A stretch of 64,000 bases of DNA, taken from positions 23,585,464 to 23,649,463 of the forward strand of contig JAKZAP010000007.1 in assembly GCA_023053575.1 (NCBI GenBank). The letters run 5' to 3'. Of the stretch, positions 20,024 to 32,009 are shown one piece after another. The stretch is from Branchinecta lynchi (taxonomy: Eukaryota > Arthropoda > Branchiopoda > Anostraca > Branchinectidae). Each line of letters begins with the position of its first letter. Positions within the stretch are counted from its first letter, which is position 1. Below the pieces are notes generated by a model. The model was not told the DNA's origin. It searched no databases and saw nothing but the letters and a program-made list of their open reading frames with translations. A program made the position numbers and the translations under genes.

Positions 20024-20317
20024 ACAAGTGCAGACTTCACGGGTTCCTTAAGGATTCCCCCGGTTGATTCACATTAAGGTTTGCGTACCAAACCACAATA
20101 GGCTATAAACCGCCCATCATACACAAGACCATGCATGCCAGCCCACTCTAAGGAGCTTAAACAAGGCTCATAACAATGACCTAAGGTCCGTAAATAAACA
20201 AAAGGTTCTTGTTCTCTGGTACTTACAAAATAATATGAACAACCTTTAAGTAAAAGGGTTGTACCCGGTCGAGACCCCGGAAAAGAAGTGTCCAAGAAAA
20301 TGACTCATACCCGCCGT
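20024..20317. other. Unassigned spacer between two hAT-like elements
   Basis: A 73-codon minus-strand frame (20074-20295) containing SSLEWAGMHGLVYDGRF is unrecognised and has no splice-site support. Confidence 0.25.
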
Positions 20318-21734
20318 CCAGGGGCGTCGCAAGGGGGGGGGGGGTGCGGGGGTGCAGCCCCCCCCCCCCACCTTTTTAAGATTCGGTAAAATTTTGGGCC
20401 GGAGGCCCGAAATTTGACTGAAACTGTTCGGCATTTTTTCTATAGCAGAACTTTCGATATATTTATGGGGATTCGGTAGTTATACAGAATCCTAAACAGG
20501 CTTTCTGTACAAATCTCTTCGTTCTAATGATCGGGATTCGGTATTATTGCCAGTATTCGGTAGTTATCACGGATTTGGTGAAAGTATTGACTGAAATCAT
20601 TGGGTAATTTTTCGATGAGGGAACTATATTCGGTATATTTGTGGAGATTCCGTAGTTACACAGAATCCCGAATAAGCTATTGGTTAAAATTTATTCGGTA
20701 TCACGACTGGTATTCCGTAATTTATTCAGTATAATTTCCAGGATTAGGAAGTTAACCACCAATCCTGACTTTGTTCCAGTTTCGACGAAAGTGTACCGAA
20801 TATGAATATTGTTCGGTAGTCTTTCGATACTAAAACAATTCGTTATAATAACCGGGATACGGTAGTTATACAGAATCCCAAACATGCTATCGGTATCAAC
20901 TTATTCGGTATAATAACTGGGATTCGGTAATTTATCCGTTAGAATTGCCAGGATTCGGAAGTTACCACGAACCTCGAAACTCAGAAGAGGTCGAGTAAAG
21001 CACTGGTCGCAGACAAAAGGGATGATCTATGATAGCATCGGTAGTCCTTACTTTTATTTTGGATCCCAAAAAGAATATATAATGATAAATATTTCGAAAA
21101 TTCCGCCTGTAGCACTTTTCGTAAAACTCTCTATTTTGTGGAAGGGCGCGTCATTTGACGGGGGTTTTAAGCCAGTTTTAGGATTGAGATTTCGAAACAT
21201 TAAAAGCTAGAATCTGGATGGAAATTAATTTTGCACGAAAAAATCTCGCCTGCGGCGCTCACTTTATGTGATCATGGGCATTATTGGCTAGACAACAGTA
21301 GCCGCTGCTGCCCGAACGTCACTCCATCCGGTTTCTGGAACTTCTTACAGTCTCGGTATTTAATCAACGGTAAATGATAGAATTTGTAAAAGAAGCAGTT
21401 AAATTTTAGCCTAAAACAAAAAAAAAATGGATTTCGAAAATTTTCGCCTGCGACGCTCGATTTAATTTTCTATTGGCTATAATAGACAGAAGCTGTTACT
21501 GCAATCATGCCCGGCAATATATTCCTCATGTGGGATTCGACAAAACGCCGCCTAATAGTTGGCTTATCGTATTTATATTTATATATCGTGGCTTCCTACG
21601 TAATCGTTTCTGTTCCATAATTTAAAGCTCGAATTCTTAGTTGTAGGATTCGGTAAAATTTTTGGAAGATTCTGTAAAATTTTGGCTCTGCACCCCCCCC
21701 CCCCCCCACCGAAAATGCACTTGCGACGCCCCTG
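20318..21734. mobile_element. Second hAT-like element, same terminus family
   Basis: The left end 'caggggcgtcgcaagg' and the right end 'cttgcgacgcccctg' are inverted. Flanks CCCGCCGT (20310-20317) and CCCGACGT (21735-21742) agree in 7 of 8 bases, with one extra C at the left junction. Inside are a G/C hairpin (20331-20371), a degenerate 180-210 bp array (20457-20960) and two 'gcctgcg.cgctc' segments also found in the 11-16 kb element. No transposase. Confidence 0.7.
20457..20960 (+). repeat. Degenerate 'attcggta' array
   Basis: 'gattcggtagttatacagaa' recurs near 20470, 20648 and 20857 with intervening 'ggtat.ataa.c.gggattcgg' motifs. Related 'attcggt'-rich sequence fills 25175-25965. Confidence 0.6.
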
Positions 21735-21791
21735 CCCGACGTATGAGCTATGAACATGAGTTAATAATGAGTTAATCCCCACGGCAAAACG

Positions 21792-22030
21792 TCCCAGGCT
21801 AAATTCAATTCAATTCAGTTCAATTTATTTATAACCCATCTCAACAAAAGGAGGGCGAAGCGGCCTAAAGATGGAGTAACAAACAAAATCATTAGAAGAA
21901 AGAAACAATAACACTAAATACAAAAAATATCGACAAAGACCATTAAATAAATAGCGCTGACCATGGGTGAGATAACATTGACACAGACGAACGAAAATAC
22001 TGAAGACGTTTATCAATAACAGAGGTTGAA
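21792..22030 (-). mobile_element. LINE or SINE 3' end, minus orientation
   Basis: On the minus strand it ends 'gggttataaataaattgaa' followed by (TTGAA)n. The layout, a short tandem-repeat tail after an AATAAA-like signal, is that of CR1/L2-type tails. No coding part is recognised. Confidence 0.5.
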
Positions 22031-22080
22031 GAGATTAGGAGGAACTTACTCATCAAATAACTATTTCTGGTCCAAGGTGG

Positions 22081-22991
22081 ATAACTTAGAAGAGAAATGT
22101 ACCATTAACCAAACTGTGATATTATTTTTTTTGTGCGGCGGGGGAGTGGCAGACCCGGGTTCTTTCAAAACGGGTTAATTTAAGACCAGAGCATGGGAAT
22201 GTGATACTAAAATCGTCTAGGTCAGCCTAGGTATACAACTATTATCCCTAGCAATAAGAGGTTCGCTAAACAAAATCCCGAACTTCTCATGGAATTGTTA
22301 TCCACCATAGCGGCAATAGGCTGTTCTCCTTGTTTGACCTTGTTTGACTGTTGAGCCATTTCAGGCTACCGCTTATTTCCTCCGAGGAGCTTATTGGTAA
22401 AAAAAAAATACCGGTTATGCATGTTGCTTTTAACCACTAGAACTAGCGTATCATTGATCAGTGATGAGCCTAGAGCAAGGCATATTATATTATATATTTG
22501 AATAGAAACGGTGGCAATAGAAACTGAAGCAACTGGTCCCACGTCCGCTCTTTCTTGTCTACACAAAGATTGTTCCTACATATAGATAGATAGATAGATT
22601 AGACACAAACATACAAAAACAAAAATATAACTTAAACAATCAGACTCATTCTTAACTCTAAAGATTTATCTATGTACACGCCCACTCGAGTAATAACGGT
22701 AGGGTTACTATTGCTCAAAATTTCAGGAAGTGATTTTTATATATATTATGCTAACTATGAAATCTTGGGGACGTTTTCGCCACGGGGACGTTTGCCACGG
22801 AGACGTTTCGCTGGGGACATTACCCGGACATACCAGATATAAATCTGTTTAATTTATACCGGTAGTGACTCACGGAAGTAACTCATGGGTAATCTGCGCC
22901 CACTTGAAGGACAAATCTAAACCCCGATCACATCAATTTCTAGATTTCAACTTGACACCTATGATGGTTTACAAGTTATAAACTGCGACCA
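22081..22991. other. Unassigned region with a (TAGA)n microsatellite
   Basis: 'tagatagatagatagat' lies at 22583-22599. Nothing else is recognised. Confidence 0.4.
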
Positions 22992-23094
22992 ATGGCCACT
23001 GAACCCGATGCGGCTGGTACTTTGGGGTCCAGACCCACAAAAACGCTCACCATCAAATGCAACATCGAACCGTTCACGAACTTAACGATGGGCC

Positions 23095-23195
23095 ATGGAC
23101 GAGGAGGGTGCAATGGGTGGTAGAGGTGCAGCTCCAGAAGTATCTTCCCAACCCTACGATCTATCATTAAGGGACATTTCATCGTCCTCGTTAAG
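23095..23195 (+). CDS. Candidate first coding exon, unrecognised
   Basis: ATG at 23095 sits in a CCATGG context with an in-frame TAA 12 nt upstream. Thirty-three codons (MDEEGAMGGRGAAPEV and onward to RDISSSSL) lead to 'gttaag' and a consensus donor GTGAGT at 23196. Codon composition is more coding-like than the surroundings. However, a second plus frame from ATG 22992 (MATEPDAAGTLG...) and a 68-codon minus frame are also open here, and the donor lies at the edge of a foldback element, so it may be coincidental. No homology recognised. Confidence 0.3.
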
Positions 23196-23197
23196 GT

Positions 23198-23420
23198 GAG
23201 TCTTCACCTTCCGGAATCTGGGTTCCCAGATTTTTCGAGATTTTTTTTTAATTTCTTCTGAGATATTTAAAAATTCCGGAAATCTGGAAGTTCAAAAGCC
23301 CCTTTTTCCGGATTATTTTGATATACGTTTGGACCGGTTCATATTCCAGCTGCAATTTACAGAAGACGTCAAAGAATAATCTGGAAGCCCAGATTCCGGA
23401 AGTTCCGGTAGGTGAAGACC
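23198..23420. mobile_element. Foldback element P
   Basis: Left arm 'gtcttcaccttccggaatct' + 'gggttcccagatt' and right arm 'aatctggaagcccagattcc' + 'gg...aggtgaagac' are inverted around ~130 bp. Single copy in this window. Confidence 0.6.
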
Positions 23421-23462
23421 GGACTTTACCCATACATTCATTTATAAAGGCTTGAAGACACA

Positions 23463-23560
23463 ATGAAAGTTCGTTACTTGGTTGCCCGGCTTTTCACGAA
23501 TAATTGATTTAACATAGTGGAATTCCCCTGTCGGATTTATGGCGACTCTATAGGCGTATT
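23463..23560 (-). repeat. Family R fragment
   Basis: 'ttcgttactt', 'ttcacgaataat' and 'atagtggaattcccctgtc' match the end of R at 575-950 in reverse orientation. Confidence 0.45.
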
Positions 23561-23924
23561 CTCGCCGTTGCCCGAGGACTCCACTTGAGGCGGGTTAGGT
23601 GAATAGGTAGAAAGACCGTATTCTAGATGAAGGTGGTCTATCCTCCATATCTAAATCCCGCGGCTGGCCAGGATTCAGATCTTATGTGCCCAGTACTGGG
23701 AGGCCAGGCCGGATTAGTCACTCGGCGAAGCATGGACTTCAGTTTTCGGTTACTTACTGGACGTAAGTTGTGTATCAATATTAGGATTAATTCAAATTAC
23801 TGACCGTAAATAAATGTATTTATTTATTCATCTTTCTGTAATGAACAAAAACTAATTTTCGGCTGCGCCCGGCTTCCAGTTTAGATTAAAGTACTGACTC
23901 ATGATTTATAAGAGTATGAATGGT
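23561..23924. other. Nothing recognised
   Basis: No feature seen on either strand. Confidence 0.35.
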
Positions 23925-24416
23925 TGGTCAAGCAGAAAATCCCCCTCCCCCACACACAGTGTCGGATCCAGTCTAATTGTGTAAAAGATTCGTCTAGAAT
24001 AGATGCTAGTTCTTCCCAGCAAGTTTCACTCCGATCCCTCCATTTTAACCGTATCTCGAGATTTCTCCCCCCCCCCCCTCCCTCCGATCCCCCACAGGTC
24101 CCGACTGGGACATCAGAGGTATGTCATCTGTTCAGTTATTAAGTTTCATTCCAATCCAATTACCCGTTCGAAATTTACGCACTACTCAATTTCCGGATTC
24201 CCTCTCCCTCCGATCCCCCTCCCCCCAGATGGTCAAATCGGGAAACTGATTATTTCCAACTTAATTTGGCCGGGTCCCTGATACGCCCACCAAGTTTCAT
24301 CGTTCTAGCCCATCTGGAAGTAGCCTACCCAACTCGCCATCGTAGGACACACCGCCCGACCGACAGACGGAATTGCGATCGGTATGTGACTTGAGTCAAA
24401 GACTGCAAGTGCCATA
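23925..24416 (+). mobile_element. Family F, right half
   Basis: Poly-C runs after 'gatttc', repeated 'aagtttcat.ccaatcc' phrases, then 'gaccgacagacggaattgcg' and the end 'gactgcaagtgccataa'. Confidence 0.7.
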
Positions 24417-24837
24417 AAAACACATTCGAATTATGCACGTTACGCACAGGAAAAGCTGATTTTGTTTGCGATTTGGTTAACTTGTTGAATATTATTTTAA
24501 GAAACTTGCGTGCATCTTTACCCTAAGTAGGGTGACAACGAAATCTGGCCCATCTTACAAAAAGAAAAACATAACGCTTTGACCAAAACTTAAATTAAGA
24601 AAAATTCAGATCATTTACTTATTAAAGCTCTTACTTGAAATGATATTTTCCCGATGAAGTAGCTTGGAAATACCGTTTCCCGGGAATAGTATTACTTTCC
24701 ACGAGAAATTAGCAATTTTCATATTAGCACTTCTCAACTACATCCACCCATCCTGCTTTCCGAAACGGCACGAGGCATAATATTTGAAAAATGAACGCGC
24801 TGTGGTTAAAAAAAAAGGGGGAGAACGTCTTCCAAAA
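24417..24837. other. Nothing recognised
   Basis: No gene or recurring family seen. Confidence 0.35.
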
Positions 24838-25092
24838 TGACAAGACCAAATGTTTCGATGGGATCCCAAAAATTTAATATTTGATCCAGAAAATTGCTAG
24901 TCTTCGCCAGACTCCTTGAACATTTTGACTAGTAAAATTTTGAAACAGATTAAGCCCAAGTAGCTAATCATTTGAGAAAACGAAGTTCAGGTATGGATTC
25001 GGCATGTGTGGTTACCCCTATAAGTCATATCTATCTTGACAAGACTGATCGAAACTTTAGTCCGGCAAAAAAAGTGCAGCTCAAAAATGAAT
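24838..25092 (-). mobile_element. Family A, right-end fragment in reverse
   Basis: Starts 'caagaccaaatgtttcgatg' with the GGATCC palindrome and runs through 'ttgagaaaacgaagttcagg' before changing at ~25093. Confidence 0.65.
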
Positions 25093-25165
25093 TCAGCATT
25101 GCACTGGAATGATCTGGAACTCGTACCCAAGCAAACTACTCAAAAAAAAGGAATGACGCTGCAGC
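25093..25165 (+). repeat. Family L fragment
   Basis: 'ggaatgatctggaactcgta' + 'cccaagcaaactact' recurs at 28041-28078, and 'ggaatgacgctgcagcg' is similar to ~29597. Confidence 0.5.
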
Positions 25166-25174
25166 GGTCAAATT

Positions 25175-25965
25175 TTCGCGGAAGGCGAAAAATTCGGTCA
25201 AAACGGGCATCGCCGCGAAGCCCTGATGCCCTTTTCATCAAATCATTTGTCCCCGCATTTCCAAATTGGCGATTTAACGTGTTTATTGGTACCCTTTTCT
25301 GTATCGAATTTTCTAATCGTCCAACTTTTCACTCTGAATCGATTTCACCACATTCGGTCTGTCTCTTCGTAACCATTCGTTAGCGAATTCGGTAATTCAC
25401 CGGACTTTTCTTAAGTACGTATCTGTTCTGTCGCATTCGGTCATTCCATTTCATTATTCGATCATTAATTAGATTCATTTGGTTCTGATTCGTGACCGAA
25501 TTCGATAACTCATCCAGCTTTAGTTCAGTTCGCATCGATTTCGCCGCATTCGGTCCGTCCCTGCGTAAATTCGGTCATTTAACCTGTTTATTTGGTCTCA
25601 TTCTTTACCGAATTTGGTAATTCTGTTGCATTCGGTAAGTTCATTTCATAATTAAATTCGGTGAGATCCATTTGGTTCTGATTCGTTACCGAATACGGTA
25701 ATTCACCGGATTTTTCTTTAGCCCGTTTCTATTACTAGACTTGCCGAATTCGGTTCTTTTATGTGGTTCTAACGAGAGTTTTACTCCATTACAAAATTCG
25801 GTTGTAATACCGCTCTTGATCTGTTCCTGTTTTTTTTTAGTTAGTTTTTCGGTATAGTACGAATTCCGTTAATTGCTTCAACCCAGTTACTATGAGTTCG
25901 GTAATTTAAGTGTCATTTACTTGGCTCTCGTTCTTTTACCAATTACGATAGCTTCAACTGGATGC
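25175..25965 (+). repeat. Degenerate 'attcggt' array
   Basis: 'cggtaattcaccggac.tttct' occurs at 25390 and 25693, and 'tttaac.tgtttatt' at 25273 and 25577, giving a ~303-bp period. 'attcggt' appears more than a dozen times. It resembles the array inside the 20.3 kb hAT-like element; no termini were found here. Confidence 0.6.
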
Positions 25966-26104
25966 TGTTGACTTATTTACTTCTTAGGACTGCAGTACTT
26001 CAGGAATAAGAACGCCTCTTGACGTGAAAACAAGCCAACTTTTGTTTGCTGTAAATTCCGAACAAATGTACTTTGATCTACTTAGCCTGATCACCCGCCC
26101 CTTT

Positions 26105-26892
26105 CTTTTCGACAGACAGCTCTGGGTTTAATGAGCACGACAACTCTCGAACGGAATGAGATATTTTGATGAAACTTGATGTGACGATTCTCTGGATCAA
26201 GAGTAAGGTCGAGTTCGTAGATGGACTCTGTAGCTCTACATTTAGAGGTGGAGGAGGGGGTTCAAATTAAGGGTCAAACAAAATATTTTTAAACAGCTAA
26301 TGTGATAGTTGATTATGCGGTAAGAAGGCATGCTGAATACGATAGTGAAAATCAATTTTCTCGCCGGACAAGTAGTTAGTTCGGAATCCGGAAAACCGGA
26401 AAGTTGGTTAAAAGTAAAAGTTTTATTTTAAGTAAATCCGTCCAAAACCGAAAAATTTGTTGAAAGCAAAAGTTCGATTAGATGACAGATTAAGGGGTAA
26501 GAAGAGAGGCTGAGTCTGTATATGACAATCATTTCTTACCCGGACATATAATTAGTCCGGAATCCGGTTATAACCGGATTTAACTTTTATTCAATGTTGA
26601 TTAGATGTTCTTTATAGGGATAAGGAGGTACGCTGGATTTGTTTCTGAATTTTCTTTTATTGCTGGACTAGTAGTTCGTTCGGAATTCGGGCGAAACCGG
26701 AAACTTGGCATAAGTAAAGCAGGAAGTCTCGGTCAGTGTCGTCAAAATAGATATGGCTTATAGAGGTATATATAAACTTGGTTTTCTCTGATAATTAGCC
26801 TGGCGCAGACTGGATCTGGTGAAGACAAGATCCGATTGCCTGAATCAAATATTAGATTTTTGTGATCCCGTCGACACCTTTGGTCTTGTTTC
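26105..26892 (+). mobile_element. Family A, forward copy
   Basis: Begins in the left-end segment ('actctcgaacggaatgagat') without the outermost ~40 bp and reaches the right end 'cgacacctttggtcttgttt'. A second copy starts ~60 bp later. Confidence 0.7.
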
Positions 26893-26949
26893 ATACCGAA
26901 GGAAACAGCGAAACACAACGCAAGGAAATGAGAAGCTTCAGAGTTTCCT

Positions 26950-27615
26950 TTTTGGGATCCCAAAACGTAAGTGGTGGGACACCTATGACATCGCAAAAGT
27001 TATCCGTCTGTCTGTCTGTCTGGGAGCATGATAACTCTCAAAGGGAATGATATATTTTATAGTCGATTAAGAGGTAAGAAGACGTTCTGAAGACGAATAT
27101 GAAAACTATTTTCTCGCCGGACGTTCGCCCAAAGCCGGAAAGTTTGTTGAAAGTAAAAGTTTTATTTGATCGATTTAGGAGTAAGAAGGCATGTTGAATA
27201 CTTATGTGAAAATCATTTTCTACGCGGACAAGTAGTTAGCCCGGAATCCGGCCCAAACCGAAAATTTGTTTAAAGCAAAAGTTGTATTTGTAGTTGATAA
27301 GATGTCCGATTTAAGTGTAAGAAGAAATGTTCAATCCAGAGATGACAATCGGTTTTTGAAGTTTTATCTGAAGTTGATTAGATGTTCGATATAGGGGTAA
27401 GGATATATAAACGCTGAATTCGTTTTTGAGCTTTAGTTTTTGCCAGACTAGTAGTTCCAGAATTCGGCAGAAACTGGAAATTTGGCAGAGGTAAGGCTTG
27501 AAGTTTCGATCAGTTTCGTCAAAATAGATATGACTTATATCTTATATCAGCAAGTGTAAACACGTACAGATGCTGAATCCATACTTGAACTTGGTTTTCT
27601 CAGATGATTATCTGT
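26950..27615 (+). mobile_element. Family A, forward copy with intact left end
   Basis: Starts 'ctttttgggatcccaaaacg' then 'gtctgtctgtctg', jumps to body units near 27060 and loses the right end after 'cttggttttctcagatgatt'. Confidence 0.65.
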
Positions 27616-27629
27616 TTCAAGTTGATTAG

Positions 27630-28085
27630 ATGTTAGATATGCACGAGCGGCAGGGCTTCTGTTCTTTAATCCTTGCATCCATGCTACAGGATGAACAAGT
27701 ACTAAAAACGGGAATGTCAGGGCCCCTGTTCTACAAAAAGTATGTTTCTCTGAGTATGGATCCAATTACGAACAGGGGTCCTGCCCCTCGTATGGAGGTA
27801 ACACGAATGCTAGCACAGGACCGTAAATGGGGTTCCCGATTTTGTTCCTCCTGTAGCAGGGAGAAAAGTATTAAAAAACTATCGTTCCTATTTTTAGTAC
27901 GTAGGCTACTTCTCATGAAAATGGAGCCAAGTGCTAAGAAACAGGAGGCCTGTCATTCCCGTTTATAGTGCTTGTTCCTCCTGCAGCGTAGATGCAACGA
28001 TTAAAGAACAGGAACCCTGCCCCTCGTGTGAGTGTGCACAGGAATGATCTGGAACTCCTACCCAAGCAAACTACTAAAAACAACA
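27630..28085 (+). repeat. Family L region
   Basis: Internally repetitive: 'ttgttcctcctg.agc', 'gaacaggggtcctgcccctcg', 'acaggaaccctgcccctcgt', ending in the phrase shared with 25097. Class unknown. Confidence 0.4.
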
Positions 28086-28169
28086 GCTGTAAGATCATAT
28101 AACACTTGCATTGGTTGAGATGTATTGTTTGATCAAAAGTAAGTTTCGACTTTGCGGTTAAGATGCGCA

Positions 28170-29600
28170 CTCGAAGCTAGAAGCTAGAACTTCATTTGTA
28201 AGCAAAACCCTTGAGGCAAAAATGATAATGGGGATCATGAAAATGTATATTTTGGTTAAAAGTATTTTTATTACTTTGCGGTCAAGATTGGTACTTTAAG
28301 GAATGATTGGATTTGGGAAGTAGCAATTTCTAAGCCAATCCTGTGAAATCTCTAATATTCCAGCGAAGTTTCATCGTCCTAGCACATCTGGAAGTACTTT
28401 AACTCCCGATTACCGGAATTCTCCCCCCCCCCCCCCAAACTCCCCCATAGTGCCCGGTTCCAATCCGGTTCTGTAAATGATGTATCCAAAGCATCTTTTT
28501 ATTATTCCCACAAAGTTCCAACCTGATCTCTCCAGTCCAAGCGGGTCACGTTTCCCCCCCCCCCCAAATAGTTGTCGGATCCGGCCGGACATGAAAAAGA
28601 TCACCAGAGAAATTTCACTCGAATCCAATGACACGTTCCAAAATTATGCATGACTCAATATTCCGGATTCACCCTCCCTCCACTCCGCCAACGATCATCA
28701 GATCGGCGAAATTTTTTATTTCCAAGTGAGTTTGATCGGGTCCCTGATCTACCTGCCAAGTTTCGTCGTGAAAATCCCCAAAACCGCCATCACCGGAATT
28801 CCGGGATACACCTCCACCCCCACCCCCGAAGTGTCCAGATCCAGTCCAATTGTATAAACGATATACCTGGAGCAGATGTTTGCTCTTCAAGTTTCACTCC
28901 CGACCCCTCCATTCCCGATGAAATATTTATCTCAGAATAGAAGTATGAAGTTGTACGAAAAAGTACCATGGAGAGGCACATTAAATGATAGTACTCTTAC
29001 ATATTATATATCACTAGAGGCAACTTTTTCGTACAACTATCATTCAACTACGCAGGCTGCAAATTTTTCATCCGGTTCTAACCGTTTCTCGAGATTTCTG
29101 CTCCCCCCCCCATCCCCCCCATAGATTTCGAATCCGGTCTGGACTTCAAGTGGGACATCAGTGATATCTCATCTATTCAGTTATTAAGTTTCATTCCAAT
29201 CCGATCACCCGTTCGAAAGTTACTCACTACTCAATTTCCCGGATTCCCCCGACCTAAGCCCTCCCCCCCCCCCCCTCCAGATGGCTGGATCGAGAAACAG
29301 ATTATTTCCAAGTTAGTTTGGTCTCTAAATTTCACTCGAATGGGATCACCAGTTCCAAAACTTCGCATGGCTGAATGTTCCGGTTTCCCCCTCCCTCCAC
29401 TTCCCACGATTATCGGATCAAGAAATTTATATTTCCAAGTCAGTTTCATCGTGTCCCTGACATACCTGCCAGTTTCGTCGTGAAAATCCCCAAAAAAGCC
29501 ATCACCGGAATTCTGCGAAAACCCCTACAGCCCCCCCCCCCCCCCCCCCCGGGTGTCCGGATCCATTCAGATTGTGTTAACGATTTATCTAGAGCAGAAT
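28170..29600 (+). mobile_element. Family F copy containing a family B MITE
   Basis: Collinear with 39193-40475: 'ttgaggcaaaaatgat', 'ggtcaagat', 'gatcaccggaattc', then four C runs (28422, 28556, 29105, 29265). The unit 'gtttcatcgtcctagcacat' recurs. The right end after 29600 is lost. Confidence 0.7.
28914..29075 (+). mobile_element. Family B MITE, internally deleted (162 bp)
   Basis: Both ends are present ('cccgatgaaatatttatctc' and 'gcaaatttttcatccgg') with the central ~140 bp missing. It is nested in family F. Confidence 0.75.
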
Positions 29601-29604
29601 GACG

Positions 29605-30344
29605 CTTGTTGCCATAAACAAGGAAGGACGGTGCAGCGTTCCCTCTTTTAGTAGTATATTGTTCCTTCTGGTGCAGTGTTCCAGATTTTAGTACGTTGTT
29701 CCCGTTTTTAGTATGCGTTCGTCCTCCACCGTGTCATTCCGTTATATTACTGTTTTTAGTCGATCCCATAGATTTTTTGTTCCATAGATAGATTGCACCC
29801 CACCCGACGAAAACGTATCTTTCGCAACTATCACCAAAGGTGCATAACTGTTCTTAGCCTGTAAACGGTTGGAAACGTTTCTATGGCTCTTCCTGAAATT
29901 TGTAATCATAGTTTTGATTAAAAGTTTCATCAGAAATCAGAGCTTGATTGAAGGCTTCAAACTTTTACTACAAAAACTCATATTCGTTGGTTTTTGCAGG
30001 GTAAAGTACAATTTTGTTATGGAAAAACTGAAGTTGCATAAAAGTTACAGACATGCCAGTAGCACAAGAAAATTTATGCGTCATAACCGATGCGTCGTAA
30101 CCAACCAATAGTATTCGAGACTCCTTTTTTCTGTCCAAACCTTGAATCCTTGAGCTCTCATTTCCAAGGAAACTATTTTACAGAAACGGGATTATACAAA
30201 CAAGAAACAGTCATATTAACATTTCTAGCAATTTACAGGCTCAGAATTTTTACTAGATGCTGACAATCTAGTCTCAAAGCGGGTCTCAAAGCCGAAAGTC
30301 CTATACCTCAAGCGAGGGGTTGCGCGCTGGTGCCTCATGGTGTA
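29605..30344. other. Unassigned, start resembles family L
   Basis: 29605-29760 repeats 'gtgcagcgttcc' and 'ttagtacgttgttcc' phrases. The remainder shows nothing recognisable. Confidence 0.35.
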
Positions 30345-30440
30345 CAAGTTCCCTGCCTCATGCCTGCCTCATGCCTGCCTCACGTGCCTCATGCCTGCCT
30401 CACCTGCCTCATGTCTGCCTCATGCCTGCCTCAAGTGCCT
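30345..30440 (+). repeat. Short 'gcctcatgcct' minisatellite
   Basis: Five to six degenerate units of the same 10/20-bp theme as 33631-33890. 'gaggggttgcgcgc' precedes it, and its inverse 'gcgcaacccctcg' follows the large array, so the two loci share flanks in opposite orientation. Confidence 0.75.
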
Positions 30441-30689
30441 CATCGCCCGTTCTGGTGACACCTTTAGGGATTTTTGAAAAATTTTCGCTCAGCTACGAGA
30501 TCTGTGATGAATAACAAAAAGAGAGGGAGCTTCTTATCCCCTGGGGAAATTTGAACTGGGTTGTCCATGCGGATTATTTGAAAGGTAAAATAAATATTTC
30601 TTGTTAGTTGATTAATGCCTTTAATAAACCCTGGTAAATTATCTCTGACAGACTTAGGTATACTCAGGACTATCCAAAAGACTGCTCAA

Positions 30690-30975
30690 CGACTATTCTT
30701 AAGGCAGTATGTTCGTGTCCCTGATATGCCTACCAAATTCCATCGTCCTAGTACCGAACTCGCGGGATCACCTAATTCCCCCCCCCCCAAACTCCCGCCA
30801 CAGTGCCCGAATCCAGTCCGGTTCTCTCAACGATGTATCTAGGACTTGTGCTTGTTCTTCCGACCAAGTTTCGTCCCGATCCCTCCACTCTAAGCGTTTC
30901 CCAAGAATTCCGGTTCCCCCCAAAGTCACCGGATCCGGTCCGGATTTTAAGTGGGTCGTCTGAGGCACGAGATCT
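30690..30975 (+). mobile_element. Family F internal fragment
   Basis: 'ctgatatgcctaccaaattc', 'catcgtcctag', a C run at 30779, 'tcttccgaccaagtttcgtc' and 'ggatccggtccgga' follow the F order. Confidence 0.6.
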
Positions 30976-31133
30976 CTCCAAACATCATTGTGTTGCGAGA
31001 GCAACACTTTGGTTTTGTCCTGTTTTTTTTTTGTTTGTTTTTTTTCCTATGCCGCCGATTTCATTTTATTCCTGGTAATTGGTAAGGGTCTAACCTGTGC
31101 GGTTTTTACGGAAAATGTGGACCTTAGGCCGGA

Positions 31134-31393
31134 TTGATGAATATGACATTACATTTTGGAAAGCTCCGTAGAACTCTTGCCTGGGGCCAAAAAGGATGTT
31201 TTTTACTTGTCCTCGAGCCAGAGCCTACGGTGTGCGAAGTGAAGAGGAGTTATATAGCCTATGCCACAGGGGACTATCTGAAGTTGTGCAGCCAACCTTT
31301 CGTTTCATCAAACCATGTTTCTGCTTTCGAGTGGAAAGCTCCGCTCTAGCACGCAAGCAGGCAGGCACCAGTTTCAACTTGAAGATGGATTAA
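31134..31393 (+). CDS. Candidate coding stretch, unrecognised
   Basis: Two overlapping plus frames are open: one reads LEPEPTVCEVKRSYIAY-like sequence to TAG at 31347, the other RAYGVRSEEELYSLCHRG to TAA at 31391. Only one could be real. No splice-site or family support; reported because both have unusually natural residue composition. Confidence 0.2.
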
Positions 31394-32009
31394 AATCTGG
31401 GGTTAAATATAGTGTTAGATCTCGTTAAAAATCTAAAAAAGATCTGGTAAATATAGTGTTAAAATCTGGTTTAAATATAAGTGTTAAATATATGCGGCAG
31501 TTACCCGGCCCCATAGCCAACATATCTTCTTTGAGTGATAAATAGAAAAATCTAGAGCAAACCAAAAAGTGGCTTTTTACCACGGGTCCGAAAGTGCTGC
31601 CATCTATTTTTTCTATTCATTTGTGTTCGCGATTTCAGCTGAGTTTATCATTCGTTTTTTTGCACTTGGGTGTGCGGTAGAGAAATGGTATCAGATGTAC
31701 ATCTTAAGCTTTAGAACTTCTCTCCTTGCTAATGAAATTGGAGTTTATCCTTTGCCCCCTTCTAAGTGGTGACGTTAGAAAGTTGGCCTACGGCAAGAAA
31801 GTCAACTTTTGAACTAAGACAGGTAGAATTTTTTTTTCAACGGCAATCGATAGCAGTTGATGAGCTGATCAAAGTATATGTCAGCCATTCTTGGTACAAA
31901 GATTCTTTCGTGAGATACACCAGTTTGAAAGTTTCAAGGGGTTGACAACTTCAGTAGGAATGTACACACGAAACCAACAATAGGCGATACCAGCTGTGAG
32001 ACATGTAGG
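31394..32009. other. Nothing recognised
   Basis: 31395-31490 contains three degenerate 'aaatatagtgtta' repeats. A hydrophobic 67-codon frame at 31569-31772 has no support. Confidence 0.3.
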
